A stretch of DNA of 19,702 nt from assembly GCA_050739895.1 (NCBI GenBank), contig JBOICK010000033.1:1-19702 (forward strand), in the 5' to 3' direction. The notes beneath the pieces are model-generated. The model saw only the letters and a list, made by a program, of their open reading frames with translations, searched no databases and had not been told where the DNA came from. This document shows positions 1 through 6,978 of the stretch, piece after piece; within the stretch, counting starts at the first letter, position 1, and each line of letters starts with the position of its first letter. The position numbers and the translations under genes are program-made. The stretch comes from Stenotrophobium sp050739895 (lineage in GTDB: Bacteria > Pseudomonadota > Gammaproteobacteria > Nevskiales > Nevskiaceae).

Positions 1-86
1 GCTTCTACAACCCAGCCCGATTGCATTCCGCTCTCGGCTACTTGTCACCCAACGACTATGCAGCCAAACTGAAACACGCTGCTTGA
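1..86 (+). CDS. IS3-family transposase, C-terminal end only (cut by window edge)
   Basis: The first bases read in frame as FYNPARLHSALGYLSPNDY followed by eight residues and a TGA at 84-86. The block YN-x-x-R-x-HSALGYLSP-x-x-Y is the well-known tail of IS3-family OrfB transposases and lies just after the last catalytic glutamate of the rve/DDE integrase core. Only 27 residues are inside the window, so completeness of the gene cannot be judged. OrfB is normally made with OrfA by programmed frameshifting, and both would lie to the left. The family call is firm. The IS subgroup cannot be decided from this fragment. Confidence 0.88.
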   Translation, partial: FYNPARLHSALGYLSPNDYAAKLKHAA

Positions 87-126
87 CCCGCCGCTTTATG
101 GCGTCCGATCTCAGGGGGCAGGTTCA
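1..126 (+). mobile_element. Right end of an IS3-family insertion sequence (boundary tentative)
   Basis: The transposase tail ends at 86, and IS3-family right ends normally lie within a few tens of bases of the stop. The segment 104-126 (TCCGATCTCAGGGGGCAGG then TTCA) has the purine-rich look of an IS3 right inverted repeat and ends in CA, as IS3 elements usually do. The left inverted repeat and the target duplication are outside the window, so this boundary is inferred and the true end could lie further right. Confidence 0.45.
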
Positions 127-337
127 GGTCTGGCATGACGTGGCCACCGCCAAAGTCGCCGCTTCGCGATGCACCTGACCCCGTAGCTGGCGCACAAACC
201 GGCCCTTGCACTGAAGGCCACGAGTCGTTCCCGAGTGACAACCGTCGCTGTTCGGGTCGAATCCGGGTAACACAGATGGAGCAGGCTTCCCAGCGCAGGT
301 AGAATGCGCGTCGGCCCCAATGCTGTGCAGGTCAATA

Positions 338-2638
338 ATGTCATTGTTCTCGCGCCTTTTTCGCAAGGCGCCACCGCTTTCCCCGGTTCCGGCATCAACG
401 CTTCAAGCGGCGGCGTCCGATAAAGCCGATAAGGCTCTTGTCGCTGCTGCGGAGGAGAGCGCTTTGCAGGCGGCCATAGATGCACGGGACGTCCAGGCAG
501 TGGCCCGGCTGGTCGTTGCGGCGACATCGACCAAGGTTCGCCAGACGGCGGCCCAAGCGATCGAAGATCCGGACATCCTGCGGCAACTCATCCGCGATGT
601 CCGCGGTGGCAATGACAAAAGTGTCTACAAGATCCTGACGTCCAAGCGCGATCTCCTGCTCGATCAAACCCGAAAGCTCGAGCATTTGCGGGCAGAGATC
701 AATGCGGCCGCGGGGGACCTCGAACGCCACAGCCACCGCGCTTACGACGCCTTGTACAGCCCGAGACTGGATCAGTTCGTGCGTCGCTGGGACGCGGTGG
801 CTGCGCAGGCTGATCCAGAACTGCTCGGCAGAGCCCAACAGTGGATCGACCACTCACGGGAAACCATTTCAGAACACTTGCGCCAGGTGGCGGATCTGAC
901 ATCACGTGAACTGGCTGTCGCCAACGCGGCTGCCGAGGAGCAGCGCCTGCGCGAACAGCAGGCGCAGGCATCCGCCGCAGCTGCTGCCGAGCAGGCACGG
1001 GTTCTCGAGGAGGAGCAGTCGGCGCTGACCGAAAAACAGCAGGCTGAGCAGAATGCTGTTCGCCCAATCGGAGGGTTGATCCGGAAGGCACGTGCTGCGC
1101 TAAGCGATGGTAGTACCTCCCGCGCGGCTGCGGTGCGACACGCCATTGAGGAGAAGCTGGCAGGAGCTCCGCCGCTGCCGGCCAATCTGGTCGGCCAGAT
1201 ACAACAGCTCGACAAGCAGCTCGCTGAGTTGAAGGATTGGAAGAGTTTTTCAGTGACACCGAAACGCGCAAATCTGCTGGAGGAAATGGAGTCACTCGTC
1301 ACCGCGACGCTAGATCCACTGGCACTCGCAGACAGGATCAAGAGTCTGCAGGATGAGTGGCGCACCCTCAGCAAGGGTGCCGGCGAGAATGTCGAAGCTG
1401 ACTGGAAACGCTTCCATGAAGCAGCCCAAAAGGCGTATCAGCCGTGCAGTGAGTATTTTGCTGCGCAGGCCCTCGTCCGCGCGGAGAATCTGCGCCGCCG
1501 CGATGTCTTGCTCGCCCGTTTGACTGCGTTCGAGGCAGAACACAACTGGGAGCAGCCTGACTGGCGGACCCTAATCCGGACTCTGCGCGAGATTAAGCTG
1601 GAGTGGCGCCAGTGCCCGCCAGTGGACCGAAAGGCCGGTAAGCAGCAGCAAGAGAAGTTTAAAACCCTCTGCGCGAGCCTGCAGGGTCGGCTGGATGCCG
1701 AGTACGCCCAAAACCAGACGCAGAAGCAGTCGCTGATCGAGCGTGCACAGCAGCTTCTCGCCAGCGACGATGGGCGCAAGGCCATCGACGCCATCAAGGC
1801 GTTGCAACAGCAGTGGCGGACGGTGGGCCTTGTTCCGCGTGAGGTGGATCAACGCCTCTGGGGGGAATTCCGCCAGCACAGCGATGCTGTATTCCAAAAG
1901 CGCGAGCAGGAGTTTGCCGCCTACACGGCCGGGCTTGAGGACAACAAGACGCAGGCCATTGCCTACTGCGAGCAACTCGAGAAGATCGCCGCACTCGAGG
2001 GGCTCGAATTGCTGGAGCGCGCGGGTGCGCTGGGCGAACTGCGGAGCGCTTTCGAGTCGCTCGGCGAGTTTCCGCGTGCGGACACGCGTGCGCTTCGCAG
2101 CAGATTTGATCAGGGTTTGGATCGCTGCGAAGAGTCAATTGCGCTTCAACATGCACGCGACGCGGAGCGTAGTTGGAGCGATTTGTTCGAAGCCGCCAAC
2201 CATGTGCGCGCCTACAGGCTCGCCGTGGCTTGCAGTCTGGACACAGAGCAGCTCGAGAGTTTGAAAGAGGCTGCCGAAGCCTATATTGCTTCCGTCCCGC
2301 GATGGCCCAAGAAAGGACTCGATACCCTCAGGCAGGGGCTCGCCCGTGAGCGCTCCGCAGATCTCGCGGCGAATGAGGCGGCCTTGAAGATGCTTTGCAT
2401 CCGAGCCGAAATACTGACTGACATGCCGACTCCAGTCGATGATCAACCGTTGCGTCGCGAATATCAGTTGCAACGCCTGGTGCAGAGCATGGGCAAGGGT
2501 GTCAGGGCTGATGAGACGCAATTCGACACCATGGTGATCGAGTGGGTGGGTGTCGGCCCCGTAGAGGAGGCGACATACCAGCTACTACTGCAGAGATTCC
2601 GGCGCTGTCGCGAACGCGGCAACTCCAGACTTCCATAG
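338..2638 (+). CDS. DUF349 domain-containing coiled-coil protein
   Basis: This encodes 766 residues from the ATG at 338. An upstream in-frame ATG at 320 has no ribosome-binding site, whereas 338 is preceded by CAGGT about 6 bases away and starts MSLFSRLFRK, a typical start for this family. The N-terminal third has HEAT-like helices (DVQAVARLVVAAT, PDILRQLI), followed by an Ala/Gln/Glu-rich coiled coil at about 190-240. At least three DUF349 repeats are visible around W341 (LQDEWRTL), W423 (IKLEWRQCPP) and W493 (LQQQWRTVGLVP, then LWGEF). There is no signal peptide or membrane segment, so it is probably cytoplasmic. The molecular function of DUF349 proteins is not established. Large versions like this are common in beta- and gammaproteobacteria. 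It appears monocistronic, with an IS end just upstream. Confidence 0.9.
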   Translation: MSLFSRLFRKAPPLSPVPASTLQAAASDKADKALVAAAEESALQAAIDARDVQAVARLVVAATSTKVRQTAAQAIEDPDILRQLIRDVRGGNDKSVYKILTSKRDLLLDQTRKLEHLRAEINAAAGDLERHSHRAYDALYSPRLDQFVRRWDAVAAQADPELLGRAQQWIDHSRETISEHLRQVADLTSRELAVANAAAEEQRLREQQAQASAAAAAEQARVLEEEQSALTEKQQAEQNAVRPIGGLIRKARAALSDGSTSRAAAVRHAIEEKLAGAPPLPANLVGQIQQLDKQLAELKDWKSFSVTPKRANLLEEMESLVTATLDPLALADRIKSLQDEWRTLSKGAGENVEADWKRFHEAAQKAYQPCSEYFAAQALVRAENLRRRDVLLARLTAFEAEHNWEQPDWRTLIRTLREIKLEWRQCPPVDRKAGKQQQEKFKTLCASLQGRLDAEYAQNQTQKQSLIERAQQLLASDDGRKAIDAIKALQQQWRTVGLVPREVDQRLWGEFRQHSDAVFQKREQEFAAYTAGLEDNKTQAIAYCEQLEKIAALEGLELLERAGALGELRSAFESLGEFPRADTRALRSRFDQGLDRCEESIALQHARDAERSWSDLFEAANHVRAYRLAVACSLDTEQLESLKEAAEAYIASVPRWPKKGLDTLRQGLARERSADLAANEAALKMLCIRAEILTDMPTPVDDQPLRREYQLQRLVQSMGKGVRADETQFDTMVIEWVGVGPVEEATYQLLLQRFRRCRERGNSRLP

Positions 2639-2939
2639 GTTCTTTTTCTGGCTTGCCTGCGGCGTCAACTCGGGTGAGAAAGAGGGCGGCGAGGCAAATA
2701 CAAATGCGTGGGATTCCCCACGAAATTAGACGCCTCAATAACGCCATTGCTGATTGACCGTTACTGTCACTTTGCACCATCTCAATCTTGAGAAGTGACT
2801 GTCAGCTTTCACAGTGAGCGGTCGATTGACCAAGGTGCTGCCCTTCGTTGAGCAATACAAACGCCACTTGCTGATCATTTGAAATGCCATTCGGCGACTA
2901 TTGCGAGGAGAATACGCAGCATCTTGCCGGAGGCGAAAC
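2639..2939. other. Non-coding gap with nested inverted and direct repeats
   Basis: This 301-base gap holds no convincing gene. Two structures are visible. The first is a small hairpin at 2707-2722 (CGTGGG, loop ATTC, CCCACG) 68 bases after the DUF349 stop. It lacks a T tract and is at best a weak terminator. The second is a block at 2752-2831 in which GATTGACC occurs twice as a direct repeat, ACTGTCA occurs twice (2763-2769 and 2798-2804), GACCG-TT-ACTG pairs imperfectly with CAGT-GAG-CGGTC, and TCACTT pairs with AAGTGA around CTCAA-TC-TTGAG. It could be a structured leader of the amidohydrolase gene or the remnant of a small mobile element. No clear sigma-70 promoter is seen. Confidence 0.4.
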
Positions 2940-4385
2940 ATGGCACGACTGCTGAGTTTGCTGCTGGTAGGGGGACTGTTGTTCCCGGTAGTGGCGCTGG
3001 CACAGCCACCGCCCGCCACGATTCTCGCGATCACGCATGTCTGGGTCATTGATGGCACAGGCAGTGCGCCGCAGCCGGACATGGCGGTGCTCATCAGCGG
3101 CACGCGCATCACCGCGATGGCGCCCACCAAGAATCTCGCAGTGCCTGCCGGTGCCCGGATCATTGATGGCACCGGCCGCTTCCTGATTCCCGGTCTGTGG
3201 GACATGCACGTGCACCTGATGCGTCCCGGCCGGCCGCAGGCTTATTTCGCGCTCTACATCGCCAACGGCATCATCGGTGTGCGCGACATGGGCGGCGACC
3301 TGCCGCTGGATGAAATCCAGATAATCAAACATGAAGTCGCGGACGGCACACGACTCGGCCCGCGCTTCGTCGCCGCCGGTCCGCTGGTCGATGGCCCCTA
3401 CCCTTCAGTACCGCGCATCAGCCGGGTGGTGACCAATGCCGCGGACGCACGCATCACGGTCGATGATCTGAAATATCGCGGCGCGGATTTCATCAAGGTC
3501 TACAACCGGGTGCCGCGTGATGCCTACTTCGCCATCGCCGATGAATCTAAAAAACTCGGCATACCTTTTGCCGGCCATGTGCCTTTTTCCATTACCGCAC
3601 GCGAAGCCTCCAACGCCGGACAGAAAAGCATCGAGCACCTGTTCAATGTCCTGTTCTCCTGCTCCAGCCGCGAGGATGAGTTGATGCAGGAGAAGGCACA
3701 GATGCTGGCCAGCGACGATTCCACCGAGCGCATGAGACTGCGCCGCGACTACCTGGACGGTGTGCTCGACAGCTACAGCCCGCAGAAGGCGGCCGCACTG
3801 TTCGCGCTGTTTGCGCGCAATGGCACCTGGCAGGTACCGACGTTGATTCAGCGCCGCGCTTTCGGCGAGCCGGATTACGGCATCGTCAACGACCCGCGCC
3901 TCAAATACATCGAGAAATCCCAGCGCTGGCGCTGGAACCCGGTCAACGATGCGCGCATCCGCGGCCGCGACCCGCAAGACCAGGAGATCGAACGGCGCTT
4001 CTACGAGATGGATCGCGCGATGATTCCCGGCATGTTGCGCGCCGGCGTGCGCTTTCTCGCCGGCACCGACAGCCCCGATCCCTACTCCCTGCCCGGCTTC
4101 GGCCTGCACGACGAACTGGCGCAACTGGTCGATGCCGGCCTCACGCAGATGCAGGCGCTGCAATCGGCGACCCTCAACGCTGCCGAATATCTCGGCCTGC
4201 AGGACACGCTGGGAACGGTGACAGCCGGAAAACTCGCAGACCTCGTGCTGCTGAATGCCGATCCGCTTGTCGACATCCACAACACGCGCCGTATTGAGGC
4301 GGTGTTCGTCAACGGAAAATTTTTCTCACATGCCGCCTTGCAAAAACTGCTCGACGACACGGCCGCGGCGGCGGACAAGGAGTGA
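2940..4385 (+). CDS. Secreted metal-dependent amidohydrolase (imidazolonepropionase/prolidase-like)
   Basis: This encodes 481 residues. The ATG at 2940 is chosen over an upstream TTG at 2901 because GGAGG (2929-2933) lies 6 bases before it and the protein then starts with a clear signal peptide, MARLLSLLLVGG to ALAQ (about 22 residues), so the enzyme is exported. The amidohydrolase metal site is complete: H90 and H92 (DMHVHL), K186 (DFIKVYNR, the lysine expected to be carboxylated), H213 (GHVPF), H233 (EHLFN) and D377 (GTDSPDP). The N-terminal segment (THVWVIDGTG, then IIDGTGRFLIPGLWD) and the C-terminal GKLADLVLLNADPL form the usual beta-sandwich. Related enzymes include imidazolonepropionases and periplasmic peptidases acting on Xaa-Pro or Xaa-Arg substrates. 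The substrate here cannot be read from the sequence. It appears monocistronic. Confidence 0.92.
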   Translation: MARLLSLLLVGGLLFPVVALAQPPPATILAITHVWVIDGTGSAPQPDMAVLISGTRITAMAPTKNLAVPAGARIIDGTGRFLIPGLWDMHVHLMRPGRPQAYFALYIANGIIGVRDMGGDLPLDEIQIIKHEVADGTRLGPRFVAAGPLVDGPYPSVPRISRVVTNAADARITVDDLKYRGADFIKVYNRVPRDAYFAIADESKKLGIPFAGHVPFSITAREASNAGQKSIEHLFNVLFSCSSREDELMQEKAQMLASDDSTERMRLRRDYLDGVLDSYSPQKAAALFALFARNGTWQVPTLIQRRAFGEPDYGIVNDPRLKYIEKSQRWRWNPVNDARIRGRDPQDQEIERRFYEMDRAMIPGMLRAGVRFLAGTDSPDPYSLPGFGLHDELAQLVDAGLTQMQALQSATLNAAEYLGLQDTLGTVTAGKLADLVLLNADPLVDIHNTRRIEAVFVNGKFFSHAALQKLLDDTAAAADKE

Positions 4386-4420
4386 AAGCTTCCCCCGCTG
4401 TCCATCAAGGCAATGTAAAG

Positions 4421-4468
4421 GTTGTTAATATATATTTACTATATATATTAATATATAATAATATTAAA
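4421..4468. other. Extreme AT-rich island between convergent genes
   Basis: Apart from two G near the left end and one C in each half, this 48-base stretch is entirely A and T, dominated by TA steps, in a region otherwise rich in GC. It lies between two convergent genes, 35 bases after the amidohydrolase stop, so it is not an obvious gene promoter. It contains TTGTTA (4422-4427), a 16-base spacer, then TATATT (4444-4449), a promoter-like arrangement on the plus strand. It shares the 13-mer ATTAATATATAAT (4447-4459) with the island upstream of queF (16743-16755). Possible roles are an orphan promoter, a site for a nucleoid-associated protein, or a DNA-unwinding element. Confidence 0.5.
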
Positions 4469-4564
4469 CAGTCTTGCCGCCAGTAAAAGCAAGAGCGGAA
4501 GGCATCGCTCTGCAATGCCACGACAAACAATGAGTCGCCAGCGGGATCGCGATCTCCTGTTCAG

Positions 4565-4597
4565 ACAAAAAGATAACCCCGCAAAAGCGGGGTTATC
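4565..4597 (-). terminator. Intrinsic terminator of the YXWGXW-repeat gene
   Basis: GATAACCCCGC, loop of four, GCGGGGTTATC forms a perfect 11-bp stem at 4572-4597. Read on the minus strand it is followed at once by TTTTTG, a classic Rho-independent terminator 29 bases beyond the stop of the minus-strand gene. On the plus strand no T tract follows, so it should not terminate the convergent amidohydrolase transcript efficiently. Confidence 0.9.
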
Positions 4598-4625
4598 AAC
4601 ATCGGGACACTCGCCGCGAAAATAA

Positions 4626-5717
4626 CTACCTGCGCTCCCGTTCGCCATCCCGCTCCTGCGGGCGCTGCGGCGCGCGACGCTCGGCTTGCGGCTGTGCCAT
4701 GCGACGTTCCGGCATTGCCTCGCGCGGCATGTTCATCTGGCGCTGCGGCGCGCGTTCCACCGGCATGCGCGGCTGATTCATTTGCGGTTCGCGCATCTCT
4801 CTTTGCGGCCGTTGATTGTCGCGAAGAGCATAGCCGCGCGGCGACGCTTGCCTTTGCTGCTGCGACATCTGCTGAGGCTGTTCACGCCCTGCCGGATTGC
4901 GGGGTTCCTGCATAGAGCGGTTCTGCTGATTGCCATGCGGCGCGTAGCCGGACGAGGCAAATTGCCCGCGTCCGCGTTCCTGCGCGGCGGAATGTGCGGG
5001 CATGCTCGCAGAGCGCGCACTCACAACCCCTCTGTCATGGAACGCGCCAGGCCGCGGCGTTGCAGCGATGGTCGGATGACCGTGATTCACCGAAGCCCGT
5101 TCCATGCGATCGGCGCGCGCGGCTTGTCGGTGCTGCGTTTGCATTTCGGTCGCGGCAATGTGAGTCTCGCGCGCCGCCCTCAGTTGCTCAGAATTCGGCC
5201 GCGCCGCGATGCCGCCATGGCCGCCGTTATAGCTGACGCGGTTCACCGTGACGTTGTTGACGACGGTTTCGTTGTAGGTATTGTGGATATTGGTGACGTT
5301 GACGTTGTTCACCGAGCGGTTGTAGTTGAACCGGCCGTTGTTCCAGCGGCCGCCGTGATAACCATAGCCACCATAGCCGTAGCCGTAATCGACGCCGCCG
5401 TAAAAACCGACATGCGGACCCCAGTAGCCACTGTGCCAGACGTAGAACCCGCCGCCCCAGCCCCAGTAGCCTGGCGTCCACAGATAACCAATCACCGGCG
5501 CCAGTACCCAGGTTCCCGGCACCCAGTAGTAGCCGTAGGGGCCATAGGCCCAGTAGCCCGGCGTCCAGAGATAGCCGTCACCCGGACAGACCGGCTGCGC
5601 GTAGACCGGCAGTAGCGGCGGCGCGATGGTGACCGACACGAAAACACCCGCGAAGGACGCTGCCGGCGCGAACAGTAGCGCGACAACCAGTAACAAGGAA
5701 CGTAGATGCAGTTTCAT
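4626..5717 (-). CDS. Exported YXWGXW-repeat protein with Gln/Arg/Pro-rich tail
   Basis: This encodes 363 residues. The ATG at 5717 is preceded by GGAGAG at a normal spacing and opens a signal peptide (MKLHLRSLLLVVALL to ASFAG, about 23 residues). An in-frame start further upstream at 5777 would bury that signal. The mature N-terminal part is a run of Tyr/Trp/Gly/Pro repeats of the YXWGXW type, with GYLWTPGYW occurring twice and related units (GYYWVPGTW, FYVWHSGYW) between and after. A Gly/Tyr-rich patch follows, then an Asn/Val-rich stretch (VNNVNVTNIHNTYNETVVNN), and then roughly 200 residues of Gln, Arg, Pro and Met that look disordered. Such proteins are widespread in proteobacterial envelopes and have no defined function. 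It sits downstream of the oxidase pair but is separated from it by 194 bases and has its own terminator. Confidence 0.85.
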   Translation of the reverse strand: MKLHLRSLLLVVALLFAPAASFAGVFVSVTIAPPLLPVYAQPVCPGDGYLWTPGYWAYGPYGYYWVPGTWVLAPVIGYLWTPGYWGWGGGFYVWHSGYWGPHVGFYGGVDYGYGYGGYGYHGGRWNNGRFNYNRSVNNVNVTNIHNTYNETVVNNVTVNRVSYNGGHGGIAARPNSEQLRAARETHIAATEMQTQHRQAARADRMERASVNHGHPTIAATPRPGAFHDRGVVSARSASMPAHSAAQERGRGQFASSGYAPHGNQQNRSMQEPRNPAGREQPQQMSQQQRQASPRGYALRDNQRPQREMREPQMNQPRMPVERAPQRQMNMPREAMPERRMAQPQAERRAPQRPQERDGERERR

Positions 5718-5733
5718 GGCAGGTCTCTCCAGT

Positions 5734-5776
5734 TGATCCGTCATGCCTGTAGTCAGGAAATGACGCCTGTGGATCA
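5734..5776. other. Imperfect inverted repeat in the leader of the YXWGXW-repeat gene
   Basis: TGATCC-GTCAT (5734-5744) pairs with ATGAC, a six-base bulge (GCCTGT), then GGATCA (5760-5776), leaving a 15-base loop. GCCTGT is present in both halves as a direct repeat. The structure lies 17-59 bases upstream of the ATG, just before the ribosome-binding site. It could be an operator or an mRNA structure. No family is recognised. Confidence 0.35.
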
Positions 5777-5911
5777 AGATATGCCGATGATCCTGAACGC
5801 ACGCTTACTGGATTTTCTTCCGGGTGTATGACACAACAACCAAACCATCTGGCGCTGCGTATGCTTACTTCAACCGGATATCACCCCGAAGCCAAATATA
5901 TTGCGCGGCAG

Positions 5912-6976
5912 TCAAGACGCCGATACCGCAGGAGTGGTTTTTTTGCTTTGATGCATCTCGACATGCGACGAAGCATCGAACGGAATCCAAAGGGTTTCAC
6001 CTTTGATGACGCTCATCTGCTTGCCGATACGTACCGGGATCTGCCAATGCCTGACCACGGCGCTGCGGTGCGCGGCGGCTATGGCTGACGGAGGCAGCAG
6101 CTTTTCGTAGCCGGCGCGAAAATCAACCCAGGCATATCGTGTGCCCCCAGCTACCCGTTGCCACTGAGGGTCCGCCCTGGCGCCGGCCGCATGCGAATCG
6201 GAACTGTCGGTCTGGCGGGTTTCATTCCAGCTGGGACTGCGCAGATTGGCTTCGATATGATCAGGCCCTATGCGCAGCAACGGCTCGCCGTCACGGCCAT
6301 AAACCACTACAGGCTTCCCGCTGTTATTGCCGATGAATACGGCAGGCTGCCTTCCAGGCGTCAGGCTGACTGTGACGCCCGTTTTTGAACTCAAGGGCGA
6401 TGCCAGCAGGCGTGACTCAAAATAACCTGTGGCGGGCGGGATATAGACAAAACTGCCACTCAGATTGCTCTCCATATTGCCCAAAGTCACAGGAATCTTC
6501 CAGTCGGAAAAGCTTGCGAGCTTGCGGGCATCAGCAATGGCATCAGGCACCTTGATCTCTTCGATCTGCACCCGGCGGTCAAACCAGCCGAATGCCGGCG
6601 TCTGGCTGACTCTTGCCCATTCAGGCGTGGCCCCGGCATGCGCCTGCTTTGGTAATGAAGGCTCGCCCACCGGCTGGCGCGATTCGTACCAGGCCGGCGA
6701 GGTCAGATTGGCCTCGACACCCTGCGGTCCGATACGGATAAAGGGCACATGATGATCGTCATAGACCACCAGTGGTTGTGTTCCCTTGTTTTCGACCAAT
6801 ATCTCCGCTGCCAGGGTGTATCGAAGTTGCACGGTCAAGGACTTCAGCAGCGCCGGCACCGGATTTATCGTGGCGCGTACATCCGTGCGTTCGACGTTAT
6901 GAGCAGAAACCAGGCTGACATGCAGCACGAACCACACAGCCAGCAAGCGGCGTGTCGACGAACGTGTAATGCCCAT
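5912..6976 (-). CDS. Secreted protein with two tandem copies of one uncharacterised domain
   Basis: This encodes 354 residues with a signal peptide ending near SLVSA (about residue 25). The rest is an internal duplication, copy 1 at about 57-180 and copy 2 at about 210-332. Matching landmarks are PLVVYDDHHVPFIRIGP / PVVVYGRDGEPLLRIGP, GVEANLTSPAW / HIEANLRSPSW, TPEWARV / DPQWQRV, FGWFDRR / YAWVDFR, DWKIPVTLG / HWQIPVRIG, and FVYIP / LWIP. From memory, exported or membrane proteins of actinobacteria carry a single domain with the same order (GEPYLRI, then N-x-x-SPA, then P-x-W-x-x-V, then WHDHR-x-HW, then W-x-VP), and its function is unknown. Here the expected HDHR is FDRR at 132-135 and VDFR at 284-287, so the histidines are gone in both copies. 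The start ATG lies 2 bases after the stop of the oxidase gene, without a clear ribosome-binding site, which suggests translational coupling to it. Confidence 0.85.
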   Translation of the reverse strand: MGITRSSTRRLLAVWFVLHVSLVSAHNVERTDVRATINPVPALLKSLTVQLRYTLAAEILVENKGTQPLVVYDDHHVPFIRIGPQGVEANLTSPAWYESRQPVGEPSLPKQAHAGATPEWARVSQTPAFGWFDRRVQIEEIKVPDAIADARKLASFSDWKIPVTLGNMESNLSGSFVYIPPATGYFESRLLASPLSSKTGVTVSLTPGRQPAVFIGNNSGKPVVVYGRDGEPLLRIGPDHIEANLRSPSWNETRQTDSSDSHAAGARADPQWQRVAGGTRYAWVDFRAGYEKLLPPSAIAAAHRSAVVRHWQIPVRIGKQMSVIKGETLWIPFDASSHVEMHQSKKTTPAVSAS

Positions 6977-6978
6977 GC

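Noticed and set aside
248..275. TTCGGGTCGAATCCGGG, resembling a tRNA T-arm
   Set aside because: No acceptor stem, anticodon arm or D-arm can be paired around it, so it is a chance match.
320..337. Upstream ATG at 320 as start of the DUF349 gene
   Set aside because: It has no ribosome-binding site and would add six residues (MLCRSI) before the family-typical MSLFSRLFRK start at 338.
2707..2722. Small hairpin after the DUF349 gene considered as a terminator
   Set aside because: The stem is only 6 bp and no T tract follows on either strand, so it is not called as a separate terminator feature.
2735..3205. Minus-strand open frame covering the gap before the amidohydrolase
   Set aside because: It mostly overlaps the signal peptide and active-site coding of the amidohydrolase on the other strand. 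The part in the gap shows no family I can recognise.
3405..4280. Minus-strand open frame of 291 codons inside the amidohydrolase
   Set aside because: It is antisense to the metal-ligand region of a gene with a complete active site and good ribosome-binding site.
4686..5615. Plus-strand open frame of 309 codons over the YXWGXW-repeat gene
   Set aside because: Its His/Arg/Val-rich composition is the mirror of the repeat protein. The minus strand has the signal peptide, ribosome-binding site, known repeat family and terminator.
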